A stretch of 32,073 nt of DNA from positions 1 through 32,073 of the forward strand of contig NZ_JWJE02000045.1 of the NCBI RefSeq assembly GCF_000812025.2, written 5' to 3'. Position 1 is the stretch's first letter; each line of letters begins with the position of its first letter. The DNA is from Bacillus thermotolerans (lineage in GTDB: Bacteria > Bacillota > Bacilli > Bacillales > Domibacillaceae). A program made the translations under genes and the position numbers. Positions 1 to 7,168 of this stretch are shown in pieces. The notes beneath the pieces were generated by a model that ran no database searches, was not told the origin of the DNA, and worked only from the letters and a program-made list of their open reading frames with translations.

Positions 1-17
1 TCAAACTCTCCAAAAAG
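1..17 (-). rRNA. rrs: 5' end of 16S rRNA gene (partial, runs off the left edge)
   Basis: Read on the minus strand, the window ends in CTTTTTGGAGAGTTTGA. This matches the start of bacterial 16S rRNA: the AGAGTTTGA core is the beginning of the universal 27F site, and Bacillus 16S begins with a similar T-rich GGAGAGTTTGA. Only about 17 bases are inside the window. The call is supported by the rRNA-type leader box and two tandem strong promoters just upstream. The exact mature 5' end is inferred. Confidence 0.88.
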
Positions 18-66
18 ATGTTTGATTGCTCATAAAATAAATAAATCAAGAATTAACTGGCATGTA

Positions 67-90
67 TTTTGTTCAGTTTTCAAAGATCAA
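67..90 (-). promoter_or_regulatory. rRNA leader box (boxA-like antitermination/processing region)
   Basis: The minus strand carries CTTTGAAAACTGAAC, the motif typical of Bacillus rRNA operon leaders and 16S-23S spacers. It lies between promoter P2 and the 16S start. By family knowledge this region takes part in antitermination and leader processing. The AT-rich stretch from here to position 18 is the rest of the leader. Confidence 0.75.
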
Positions 91-117
91 TACCCAACAA
101 CTTAACGTTGCCTATAT

Positions 118-147
118 ATTATAACACTCATCAACTTCCAAAGTCAA
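118..147 (-). promoter_or_regulatory. rRNA operon promoter P2 (sigma-A)
   Basis: On the minus strand, TTGACT (142-147) and a perfect TATAAT (118-123) are separated by 18 bp. An A-rich stretch just upstream of the -35 (about 148-170) looks like an UP element. Transcription would start near 111, giving a leader of about 95 nt before the 16S gene. Confidence 0.85.
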
Positions 148-201
148 TAACTTTTTTATTTCTCTTTTAGCCGTATGGGACTTTGTTAGTCAGCAATTAA
201 T

Positions 202-230
202 ACTATACCACCTGTTTTAGATTCGGTCAA
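202..230 (-). promoter_or_regulatory. rRNA operon promoter P1 (sigma-A)
   Basis: On the minus strand, TTGACC (225-230) and TATAGT (202-207) have an exact 17-bp spacer. An A/T-rich tract at 231-250 lies directly upstream as a possible UP element. Tandem promoters about 85 bp apart are the usual arrangement for Bacillus rrn operons. Confidence 0.85.
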
Positions 231-252
231 TGCCTTTTTTGCTTAAAATTTC

Positions 253-298
253 AGCCATTCACCTAGGCTCCTTTAAAAAGCAAGAAAGGTGAATGGCT
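253..298 (-). terminator. Hairpin after the quinone-oxidoreductase-like gene
   Basis: Perfect 12-bp arms AGCCATTCACCT (253-264) and AGGTGAATGGCT (287-298) enclose a 22-nt loop. It lies about 28 bp past the stop of the 326-1339 gene and upstream of rrn promoter P1. The minus-strand tail is GAAATTTTAAGC, with only a short T run, so intrinsic termination may be incomplete. Confidence 0.6.
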
Positions 299-325
299 TA
301 GTTAACAAGCGAGAAGCTAAATGAT

Positions 326-1339
326 CTATTCAGCTTCTGGTATCTCTAACATGATCTTCCCAAATTGCTTTCCTTTCTCCATATATAACTGGGCCTCTTC
401 TGCCTGTTCAAGAGGAAAGGCTCGATCAATAATCGGGCGTATTTCGTGCTTTGCAAAGAATTGGAGCATTTCTTCAAAGTCTTTCGGACTCCCCATTGTC
501 GTTCCTTTCACATCTAAATGCTTAAAGAAAAGACGCGGAAGAACAAGTTCCGGAACCGGTCCGGCAGTAGAACCGAAATTCACAATTCGTGCACCTGGCT
601 TTGATAAATAAATCAAATCGTTGAATGTGCTGCCGCCTACACCATCAATAGATACATCAGCTTGTCCCATTAATTTCTTCAGTTCTTTCACATATGTATC
701 CGAGCCGTAATTTACTCCGCCGGCAGCACCTAATTCTACTGCTCTCTTAATCTTCTCATCGTCACTCGATGTAACAAACACCTTTGCTCCAAGACTCACA
801 GCTATTTGCAAAGCATACAAGGCTACCCCACTGCCAATTCCAGGGATCAATACGGTCTCTCCTTCTTTCACTTCTCCCCTCACCGCAACTGCCCGATAGG
901 CAGTCAACGCGGATAACGGCAAAGCGGCTGCCTCTTCTAAAGATAAATAATCAGGCTTTGGATAAACATTCTCAGCCGGAACAGCCACATACTGCGCATA
1001 TGTACCGTCTGAGGGCATGCCTAAAACTGTATGCCTCGAGTCATTAAATGACTGGTTTTCTCCCCAATTTAATGAAGGATAAATAACCACTTCACTGCCC
1101 TCTTTTATATTTTTTACGCCTTCTCCAACTGCCGCTACCTCTCCAGACCCGTCAGAGCCCAGGATAGCCGGCAGCTGCATACCTGGATATTGCCCATAAG
1201 TGATCCATACATCCCTTCTGTTCAGAGAAGCGTACTTCAAACGTACGAGAACTTCTCCTTCCTTCGGTGCGGGTGTCGGTAACTCTTCATAACTGAGCTT
1301 CTGAGGTCCACCTGTCTCTCTTAGTATAATTGCTTTCAT
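326..1339 (-). CDS. Zinc-free MDR-family NAD(P)H:quinone oxidoreductase-like protein
   Basis: The 337-residue protein is a medium-chain dehydrogenase/reductase of the quinone oxidoreductase branch. It has an N-terminal GroES-like domain (about 1-125, with LNRRDVW) and a Rossmann domain (about 130-290). The nucleotide loop reads PGIGSGVALYALQ, a variant of the usual GxGxxG pattern. The cysteines that hold structural zinc in alcohol dehydrogenases are absent. Such enzymes reduce quinones or enones with NAD(P)H. A good ribosome site (GGGAGGGAG) precedes the ATG. It lies 296 bp downstream of badK on the same strand, so it may be a separate unit or the tail of the alicyclic-acid operon. An enone or enoyl-CoA reductase role is possible but not shown. 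Confidence 0.85.
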   Translation of the reverse strand: MKAIILRETGGPQKLSYEELPTPAPKEGEVLVRLKYASLNRRDVWITYGQYPGMQLPAILGSDGSGEVAAVGEGVKNIKEGSEVVIYPSLNWGENQSFNDSRHTVLGMPSDGTYAQYVAVPAENVYPKPDYLSLEEAAALPLSALTAYRAVAVRGEVKEGETVLIPGIGSGVALYALQIAVSLGAKVFVTSSDDEKIKRAVELGAAGGVNYGSDTYVKELKKLMGQADVSIDGVGGSTFNDLIYLSKPGARIVNFGSTAGPVPELVLPRLFFKHLDVKGTTMGSPKDFEEMLQFFAKHEIRPIIDRAFPLEQAEEAQLYMEKGKQFGKIMLEIPEAE

Positions 1340-1363
1340 TTTCTAACTCCCTCCCTTACCTAA

Positions 1364-1392
1364 ATGATAACTGAATAGTCTGGAATCAACAA
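1364..1392 (-). promoter_or_regulatory. Weak candidate sigma-A promoter for the MDR gene
   Basis: On the minus strand, TTGTTG (1387-1392) and TATCAT (1364-1369) are 17 bp apart, just upstream of the 1339 start. The -35 matches only 3 of 6 consensus bases, so this is tentative. Confidence 0.28.
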
Positions 1393-1549
1393 CTTTCCTG
1401 CTGGTTTAACAGGCCTTTCTTCTTTTTGATTCTCCAGCTATCCCATACCGTCCCTAAACGATGAAACCTAGCCGTCCTGTTAAGCAGGGGTTGTCTCAGT
1501 ATTACTGGCGGGCATGGTTTTTCTTCAGCAGCGGCAGCTAAAGTAATAA

Positions 1550-1572
1550 CGGGGCCAATTCATTTGACCCCG
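1550..1572 (-). terminator. Hairpin downstream of badK; candidate end of the alicyclic-acid operon
   Basis: On the minus strand, CGGGGTCAA pairs with TTGGCCCCG around a 5-nt loop (9 pairs, one G-U). It starts about 64 nt after the badK stop. The following TTATTACTTT is only moderately T-rich. The rest of the 1340-1635 gap shows no credible coding sequence, only short C/G-rich inverted repeats. Confidence 0.42.
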
Positions 1573-1635
1573 CCTTTGATGAGAATATTTTATTCTGCAA
1601 ATGGAGGTTTATATGGCGCTCCGCTTTCCTAGCCT

Positions 1636-2412
1636 TTATTGTCCAACAAAAGCAGCACGGCGCTTCTCAAGGAATGCGGACGTCCCTTCTCTCTTATCCT
1701 CGGAGCTATACAGCACAGCCTGAGAAAGCTGTTCAATAAGCAGCCCTGTTTGAATGTCTGTTTCTCCTCCATTCTGAACGGACAGCTTAGCAAGCTGGAC
1801 AGCGAGCGGTCCCTTCGTTAAAATCCTCTGGGCTTTCCCTTCAACGGCGCTCCACAGCTGCTCTGGAGGAATTACATCTGTGACCAGGCCGATTTCTTTA
1901 GCCTCGCTAGCTGAGAAAAGATCACCTGTCAGCATATAATTAAGCGTGCGCCCTTTGCCAATCAGCCTTGTTAGCCGCTGTGTGCCGCCGGCAGCCGGAA
2001 TCACCCCTAAATTCAGCTCAGGAAGGCCAAATACTGCTTTCTCGGAAGCCAGGCGAATATCACATGATAATGCCAGCTCAAAGCCGCCGCCGAGAGCAAT
2101 GCCGTTAATAGCCGCAATAGTGACCTTTCTACAGCTTTCAATCTTCTTATATAAATTGGCCATACCGTACGATAAGGCGGTCATCGGTGTATAGCGGTTC
2201 ACTTCATTTATATCAGCGCCTGCAGCAAATGCCTTTCCCCCCGTTGCCGTGAACACAATGATGCGGACGTACTCATCTTGTTCAAACATATTAAAAGCAT
2301 GTGCCATTTCATTGATCGTTCGATCGTTCAATGCATTTCTGACAGAGGGACGGTTAATGGTAATAACCCCTAGCTCACCTTTCGTTTCTGTTAAAATGTT
2401 TTCATATCCCAT
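1636..2412 (-). CDS. badK: Enoyl-CoA hydratase, probable cyclohex-1-ene-1-carboxyl-CoA hydratase
   Basis: This 258-residue crotonase-fold protein should hydrate the ring double bond of cyclohex-1-ene-1-carboxyl-CoA to 2-hydroxycyclohexanecarboxyl-CoA. Both catalytic glutamates of true hydratases are present, in GGGFEL and in FGLPE, followed by the oxyanion segment GVIPAAGGTQRL. The C-terminus (EGTSAFLEKRRAAF) is standard for the family. It is the last gene of the cluster, 88 bp after badH, and the gap holds a strong hairpin. The sequence alone fits any short-chain enoyl-CoA hydratase; the ring-specific role is inferred from the neighbours badH, badI, aliA and aliB. Confidence 0.85.
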   Translation of the reverse strand: MGYENILTETKGELGVITINRPSVRNALNDRTINEMAHAFNMFEQDEYVRIIVFTATGGKAFAAGADINEVNRYTPMTALSYGMANLYKKIESCRKVTIAAINGIALGGGFELALSCDIRLASEKAVFGLPELNLGVIPAAGGTQRLTRLIGKGRTLNYMLTGDLFSASEAKEIGLVTDVIPPEQLWSAVEGKAQRILTKGPLAVQLAKLSVQNGGETDIQTGLLIEQLSQAVLYSSEDKREGTSAFLEKRRAAFVGQ

Positions 2413-2437
2413 TTTCTCCTAGTCCTCCTAATAGTCT

Positions 2438-2464
2438 GCTGCATCTCTAAACCAGAGATGCAGC
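2438..2464 (-). other. Intercistronic hairpin between badH and badK
   Basis: Perfect 11-bp arms GCTGCATCTCT (2438-2448) and AGAGATGCAGC (2454-2464) flank a 5-nt loop, directly ahead of the badK ribosome site. No T tract follows on the minus strand, so this is not a normal terminator. An mRNA processing or stability element, or partial attenuator, is more likely. Confidence 0.6.
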
Positions 2465-2500
2465 TGCTCTTATACCTCTTTCATTTCGCTCAGCGGCCGG

Positions 2501-3247
2501 TTATACCATCGTTAATCCGCCATTGACAGACAGCGTTTGTCCCGTCACATAGCCTGCCTCATCAGAAACAAAATAGGCAACCGCACCAGCAATGTCCTTC
2601 GGTTCAGCTAAACGGCGGAACGGAATCGCTTTTTCCAAAGCACTGACAATTCCTTCATTATAAGTGCCAATCTCCTGGATAAGCGGTGTATCGCTAGGGC
2701 CAGGACATACACAGTTCACATTTAATTTATGACGAGCCATTTCTCTCGCTAATGTTTTCGTAAAAGCAATAACTCCACCCTTTGCAGCGGAATAAACCGC
2801 CTCACCGCTTGAACCGACTCTCGCTGCGTCCGAAGCTACATTGACCACCTTGCCATACCCATTTTCAATCATCAGCGGCAAAATGACCTTACATGTATTA
2901 ATCTGGCCGCGTAAATTAATATCGATGATACGGTCCCATGTATCTGGGCTGCTTTTAAGAAAGGGCTCTACTTTATCCCAGCCAGCATTGTTCACAAGTA
3001 CATCGACCTTCCCGTACCTCTGTACCGATTCCTGTACGGCTTTTTGCACTGCTTCTAAATCCGTGACATCGCAGAGGACAGCTGTTGCTTTATTGCCTTC
3101 CTCCTTAATAAGTGAAACGGTTTCCTGTGCATTCGCCATATTAATATCAGCTACCACGATGTTCATTTGGTTCGATGCCAGTGTCCGTGCAATCTCTCTT
3201 CCTAATCCGCTTCCTGCTCCTGTAACAAATGCGACCCTTTTCTCCAT
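2501..3247 (-). CDS. badH: SDR dehydrogenase, probable 2-hydroxycyclohexanecarboxyl-CoA dehydrogenase
   Basis: This 248-residue short-chain dehydrogenase should oxidise 2-hydroxycyclohexanecarboxyl-CoA to the 2-keto compound with NAD. It shows the cofactor motif TGAGSGLG, NNAG, and the catalytic Ser-Tyr-Lys set around YSAAK. Stretches such as NNAGWD, ASDAARVGSSGEAVY and VCPGPSDT resemble Rhodopseudomonas BadH closely, as I remember that sequence. I chose the ATG at 3247 because GGAGGG lies 7-8 nt before it. An upstream in-frame ATG at 3262 overlaps that ribosome site and has none of its own. It lies 38 bp after aliA, in an operon. Confidence 0.87.
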   Translation of the reverse strand: MEKRVAFVTGAGSGLGREIARTLASNQMNIVVADINMANAQETVSLIKEEGNKATAVLCDVTDLEAVQKAVQESVQRYGKVDVLVNNAGWDKVEPFLKSSPDTWDRIIDINLRGQINTCKVILPLMIENGYGKVVNVASDAARVGSSGEAVYSAAKGGVIAFTKTLAREMARHKLNVNCVCPGPSDTPLIQEIGTYNEGIVSALEKAIPFRRLAEPKDIAGAVAYFVSDEAGYVTGQTLSVNGGLTMV

Positions 3248-3285
3248 TTCCTGACCCTCCATTTTTTATTTATTCATGACTATAT

Positions 3286-4923
3286 TCAGACTCGGTTTGT
3301 CATTTTTTCTTTGATTAGTTCACGAAGGCGGAACTTTTGAATTTTCCCGCTTGGCGTAGTGGGGAATTGATCTATCACTTCCAAGTGCTCCGGCCAATAT
3401 TGCTTTGTCAGCCCTTTCGCCTCCAGGAACTGTTTCATCGTTTCCAGCGTCAGCGCCTCTTTATCCGGCTTCATAGTGATAAACGCACACGCCCTTTCCT
3501 GGAGCCGTGCATCCGGCATAGCGACAATTTGTACATTAGCGATGTCTGGATGCTCATATAGCACATTCTCCACATAAGCAACCGGTATATTCTCTCCGCC
3601 TCGGATAATAATGTCCTTGCTGCGTCCCGCAATACGGATGTAACCATCTTGATCCATAAACGCCCGGTCCCCTGTCATGAACCAATCGCCGTCAAATTCT
3701 GATTTTGTCTGCTCAAGACGTTTCAAATATCCAACGAACAAAGCAGGACCCCTGCAAAGCAAATTCCCTTCTACATTCGGCGGCAATGTACGGCCTTGTG
3801 GATCGACAACTTTTATTTCCATTCCAGGAAACGGCGCACCATCCGTGCTTGTCAGCTTTTCTTCTGTATCATCTATTAACGTAGCAGTGACCATTCCATC
3901 TTCTGTCTGTCCCCATCCCGATAAGATCTTGCATGGCAGTTTTTCAGCAGCTTGCTTCACGACAGCCCTTGGAATAGGTGCCCCTACAGCAATGAAGGCT
4001 CTTAAAGAGCTAATATCAAAGTCTTCTATTCTTTCTGCTTGAATGACGTCCTGAAGAAACGGTGTGGCACTCGTTGTAAAAGTAATTCTCTCTTTCTCTA
4101 TGAGCTCAAGAAACTCATTTGGATTCCAAATATCTTGATAGATGGCTGTTCCTCCAAAAATAATCGGCAGGCAGACACCGTACAAAAATCCTGTCTGATG
4201 AGCAAAAGTAGAGGCCATGAAAACCACGTCATCAGCAGTTAAAGACAAATGGTCGATCCAGTAAACAGGAGCGGTCAGCACCGTATTATGGGTATGCATC
4301 ACTCCCTTAGGTTCCCCTGTCGTGCCTGAAGTAAAAATCACCTCGACCAGCTCATTCGGGTCTAACTGGATTTGGTCCAGCTCCGCACGGTCTCTTCGCC
4401 TCTCCCACGGTTCGTTGAGGAAACTTGAGAGAGAATTCATTCCCTCCGGCACATGATCTCCAAGGACAAACACATGCTGCATAGACGGCCACTCGGGCAA
4501 AAGGCGCTTAATCATATCGGGATAATTAAATCCACGGAATTCATCCGGCACAATAATCATTTTCGATTCGGCCATTTTAGCCATAAATCGAATTTCCCTA
4601 TCTCGGTAGATCGGAACTAATGGATTGGTAATAGCCCCTATCCTCGTAATTGCTAAATGCAAAATGACGAATTCATTCCAGTTAGGGAGTTGAATGGATA
4701 TTACATCTCCTTTTTTTAACCCCAACTCCAGAAGGCCAAGAGCAGCTCGATCGACTAATTCACTAAGCTCTTTATACGTATAGCGGCTCTTTCTATCGAC
4801 AATCGCCAACTTATCCGGGTTGCTGGTAACGGCTTCCTTTAGATAATCCAAGATTGTTTTATTCGGCCACTCTGACTCGTACCTCTTCCTATACTCCTCT
4901 GTCAGCATTGTTTCGAAACCCAT
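3286..4923 (-). CDS. aliA: Acyl-CoA synthetase, probable cyclohexanecarboxylate-CoA ligase
   Basis: The 545-residue AMP-forming CoA ligase would activate cyclohexanecarboxylate to its CoA thioester using ATP, the entry step of the pathway. Visible motifs are the P-loop TSGTTGEPKG (about residue 200), GWGQTEDG, the hinge region TGDRAFMDQDGY...GRSKDIIIRGGENI, and the C-terminal catalytic lysine in PTTPSGKIQK. Length is normal for the family. The ribosome site AAAGGAGG lies 10 nt before the ATG. It sits between badI (38 bp upstream) and badH (38 bp downstream). Substrate choice cannot be read from motifs; it is inferred from the neighbours. A medium-chain or aromatic acid ligase is the alternative. 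Confidence 0.85.
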   Translation of the reverse strand: MGFETMLTEEYRKRYESEWPNKTILDYLKEAVTSNPDKLAIVDRKSRYTYKELSELVDRAALGLLELGLKKGDVISIQLPNWNEFVILHLAITRIGAITNPLVPIYRDREIRFMAKMAESKMIIVPDEFRGFNYPDMIKRLLPEWPSMQHVFVLGDHVPEGMNSLSSFLNEPWERRRDRAELDQIQLDPNELVEVIFTSGTTGEPKGVMHTHNTVLTAPVYWIDHLSLTADDVVFMASTFAHQTGFLYGVCLPIIFGGTAIYQDIWNPNEFLELIEKERITFTTSATPFLQDVIQAERIEDFDISSLRAFIAVGAPIPRAVVKQAAEKLPCKILSGWGQTEDGMVTATLIDDTEEKLTSTDGAPFPGMEIKVVDPQGRTLPPNVEGNLLCRGPALFVGYLKRLEQTKSEFDGDWFMTGDRAFMDQDGYIRIAGRSKDIIIRGGENIPVAYVENVLYEHPDIANVQIVAMPDARLQERACAFITMKPDKEALTLETMKQFLEAKGLTKQYWPEHLEVIDQFPTTPSGKIQKFRLRELIKEKMTNRV

Positions 4924-4960
4924 TAGCGTTCAACCTCCTTTTTTAATAGGGACTGCCTAC

Positions 4961-5797
4961 TTACTTTCTGAATTTCTTAAAATCGACTGGACGCTTTTCC
5001 AGAAATGCATCTCTGCCCTCCGCAGATTCTTCCGATTGATAAAACATTGCCAGACTTCCCATCGCCAGCTGGGAAATGCCGTCAATATTTGCCGAATCCG
5101 CGTTAAAGGAAATCTTAAGCATCTTCAAAGCGGTTGGACTCTTTTCTAAAATCTTACCTGCCCATCCTTCAGCAGCTTCCATCAGCTTTTCTGGCGGAAC
5201 CACTTTATTCACAAGCCCCATTTCCTTCGCTTCTTGTGCAGAGTACTTTTCACATAAGTACCAGATTTCTCTCGCTTTCTTTTCACCGACAATCCTTGCT
5301 AGATAGGCGGTGCCATACCCAGCATCATAGCTGCCTACCTTAGGCCCGCTTTGACCAAAGATAGCGGTTTCAGAAGCGATCGTTAAGTCACAAACCACGT
5401 GCAGCACATGCCCCCCTCCAATGGCGTATCCGTTCACGGCAGCGATCACAGGCTTTGGAATGCCGCGGATTGTTCGGTGAAGCTCTTCTATTTCTAATCC
5501 AATTCCCCCGCCTAAACCGCCTGAGCTGTCATAGCCGCTATCACCTTTGCCCTTTTGGTCACCGCCAGTGCAAAATGCTTTCTCGCCGGTCCCCGTTAAG
5601 ATAACCACACCAATTTCGTTATCATCCCAGGCATCCCGGAAAGACCAGATTAACTCTTTCACTGTCTGTGCACGAAAGGCATTGTATACTTCTGGTCGGT
5701 TAATCGTGATTTTAGCTATCCCCTTCTTCTTTTCATAGATGACATCCTGTAAATCTGCCTTCTTCGCCTGTTCATTAATTGTGCTTGCCTTTTCCAT
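4961..5797 (-). CDS. badI: Probable 2-ketocyclohexanecarboxyl-CoA hydrolase (ring-opening)
   Basis: This 278-residue crotonase-superfamily protein belongs to the MenB/BadI branch. It should hydrolytically open the ring of 2-ketocyclohexanecarboxyl-CoA to give pimeloyl-CoA. Diagnostic segments are AFCTGGDQ, GYAIGGGHVLHVVCDLTIAS, FGQSGPKVGSYDAGYG and KKAREIWYLC. MenB (naphthoate synthase) shares most of these. The segment LEIEELHRTIRGIPKPVIA and the C-terminus resemble BadI more, and no menaquinone genes are nearby, whereas all other cyclohexanecarboxylate genes are. The protein has about 15 extra N-terminal residues. AGGAGGG lies 7 nt before the ATG. It is 18 bp downstream of aliB. Confidence 0.84.
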   Translation of the reverse strand: MEKASTINEQAKKADLQDVIYEKKKGIAKITINRPEVYNAFRAQTVKELIWSFRDAWDDNEIGVVILTGTGEKAFCTGGDQKGKGDSGYDSSGGLGGGIGLEIEELHRTIRGIPKPVIAAVNGYAIGGGHVLHVVCDLTIASETAIFGQSGPKVGSYDAGYGTAYLARIVGEKKAREIWYLCEKYSAQEAKEMGLVNKVVPPEKLMEAAEGWAGKILEKSPTALKMLKISFNADSANIDGISQLAMGSLAMFYQSEESAEGRDAFLEKRPVDFKKFRK

Positions 5798-5815
5798 CGT
5801 AGATCCCTCCTATTT

Positions 5816-6970
5816 TTAATAAGGCTTATACTCTTTTCCGATGAGTTCTTTTGCAATGACAAATTTATTAGCCTGGGCTGTGCCATCCCCGATTTCTAAG
5901 CCGATCACATCACGCAATCGCTGCTCAAGCGGCATTTCCTTCGTATAGGCGTAGTGGCCGTTCAGAAGCAGACATTCGTGAATAGCTTCCTGGCTGTACT
6001 TCGGACCTAACCACTTCACAGAAGCTGCTTCCTTCGAGTGCTTTTTCCCCTGGTCACGCAGCCACAGCCCTCGGTACGCCTGCCACTTGATTAGTTCCAA
6101 GTGTGTATAGTGATGAACGATCGGAAAGGAGACACCTTGATATTTTGCAAGCGGCTTTCCGAATGAGTGCCGTGTCTTCACATGTTCAATCGTTTCATCT
6201 AAGCTTTGGAAGGCGGCACCTGCACATTGCAGGCCAATTAACAGCCGGCTTAAGTCAAACCCGTTCATCACCTGCGAAAACCCTTGATTCTCAAGGCCGA
6301 TTAAGTTTTCTTCCGGCACTTCGACATCACTCATATAAATAGACCCTCGTCCAATTAGAACATTGCCCATATCCTCGTAGCCCTTGCATTCCATGCCCGG
6401 CAGGTCTCGCGGAACGATAAAAGCACTAACGCCCCGGCTGCCGGATTGCTGATCAGTTTTCGCGAAAACGATAAACATGTCACCAATCGTCGCTGCACTG
6501 ATTCCTGATTTCTCACCGTTTAATATGTAACGGTCCCCTTTTCGTACGGCTGTTGAGCGGATTCCCGCGGCATCTGTTCCGGCAGCAGGCTCAGTAAGCG
6601 CGATTCCTACTACCTTGTCACCGCTGGCAATCTGTGGGAGCCACTTTTGCTTTAAAGAATCTGCCGCATGGTTGTTAATAATGTCGGAGATTAGACCGTT
6701 CAGCATGACAGCGTATGTTAAATTAAAGTCTCCCCGGCCGACTTCTTCTGCCGCTATTCCGGTTGTGACACAGTCGGCGCCGCTTCCTCCATATTTCTCA
6801 GGCACACGCAGGCCGTTTACCCCCAGCTCACCGAGCCGCTTCCATAAATGGCGGGGAAACTCCCCTTCACTATCCCACTTCGTGTAGTTCGGGAGCAGTT
6901 CTTTCAAGGAAAACTCCCTTAACATCTCTCTGAATGCTTGCTGTTCTTCAGAAAATGAAAAATCCAGCAT
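5816..6970 (-). CDS. aliB: Acyl-CoA dehydrogenase, probable cyclohexanecarboxyl-CoA dehydrogenase
   Basis: The 384-residue FAD flavoprotein should introduce the first ring double bond into cyclohexanecarboxyl-CoA. The acyl-CoA dehydrogenase fold is clear: an N-terminal helical domain, a middle domain with ALTEPAAGTDAAG, and a C-terminal helical domain. At the position of the usual catalytic glutamate (YEGT in medium-chain enzymes) it has Asp362 in GDGT. This may suit a bulky alicyclic substrate. It is the first gene of the operon. AGGAGG lies 8 nt before the ATG, about 29 nt after the predicted start of a sigma-54 transcript. Electrons would pass to electron-transfer flavoprotein, which is not encoded here. 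Confidence 0.86.
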   Translation of the reverse strand: MLDFSFSEEQQAFREMLREFSLKELLPNYTKWDSEGEFPRHLWKRLGELGVNGLRVPEKYGGSGADCVTTGIAAEEVGRGDFNLTYAVMLNGLISDIINNHAADSLKQKWLPQIASGDKVVGIALTEPAAGTDAAGIRSTAVRKGDRYILNGEKSGISAATIGDMFIVFAKTDQQSGSRGVSAFIVPRDLPGMECKGYEDMGNVLIGRGSIYMSDVEVPEENLIGLENQGFSQVMNGFDLSRLLIGLQCAGAAFQSLDETIEHVKTRHSFGKPLAKYQGVSFPIVHHYTHLELIKWQAYRGLWLRDQGKKHSKEAASVKWLGPKYSQEAIHECLLLNGHYAYTKEMPLEQRLRDVIGLEIGDGTAQANKFVIAKELIGKEYKPY

Positions 6971-7009
6971 ACACTCTCCCTCCTTTTCTTTCTCTTTGCT
7001 CTTCTATAA

Positions 7010-7025
7010 AGCAACTTCCGTGCCA
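7010..7025 (-). promoter_or_regulatory. Sigma-54 (-24/-12) promoter of the aliB operon
   Basis: The minus strand reads TGGCACGGAAGTTGCT, an exact fit to the sigma-54 consensus TGGCACG-N4-TTGCW. Transcription should start near 6999, giving a leader of about 30 nt with the aliB ribosome site. The gene immediately upstream encodes a sigma-54 activator, so promoter and regulator support each other. Confidence 0.93.
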
Positions 7026-7084
7026 GCTTTTTTTGCTATTAAAACCGTTAATGTCCAATAAACTCCATACAAATAACTATATTT

Positions 7085-7133
7085 TTCGCAAAATTAAGAA
7101 TATTATTTGCGAATTTTTCTACACTCTTGCAAA
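7085..7133 (-). promoter_or_regulatory. Probable activator binding sites (UAS) for the sigma-54 regulator
   Basis: A perfect inverted repeat, TTCGCAAA (7085-7092) and TTTGCGAA (7106-7113), has centres 21 bp apart. A related third half-site, CTTGCAAA (7126-7133), lies about 20 bp further, so all are on one face of the helix. The repeat centre is about 100 bp upstream of the predicted start site, the normal place for an enhancer site of this regulator class. Confidence 0.72.
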
Positions 7134-7143
7134 TAGACAAAAT

Positions 7144-7168
7144 AAAAAACACACAAAAGCTGTGTGTT
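7144..7168 (-). terminator. Terminator of the regulator gene
   Basis: On the minus strand, AACACACA and TGTGTGTT form a perfect 8-bp stem with a 5-nt loop. The stem's own TT plus the next four bases give a six-T run, 27 bp after the regulator stop. It separates the regulator transcript from the activator sites and sigma-54 promoter. Confidence 0.78.

Noticed and set aside
784-1047. Plus-strand open frames antisense to the minus-strand genes (for example 784-1047, 11470-11778, 22239-22696, 24826-25167)
   Set aside because: They lie wholly inside well-supported genes on the other strand, lack ribosome sites and show no family features.
4961-5797. Naphthoate synthase (MenB) instead of BadI
   Set aside because: Many motifs are shared, but the central EELHRTIRGIPKPVIA segment and the surrounding aliA, aliB, badH and badK genes favour BadI. 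No menaquinone genes are nearby.
7035-7056. CcpA cre site upstream of aliB
   Set aside because: The sequence around AAACCGTTA matches only the core of the consensus and lacks symmetry at the ends.
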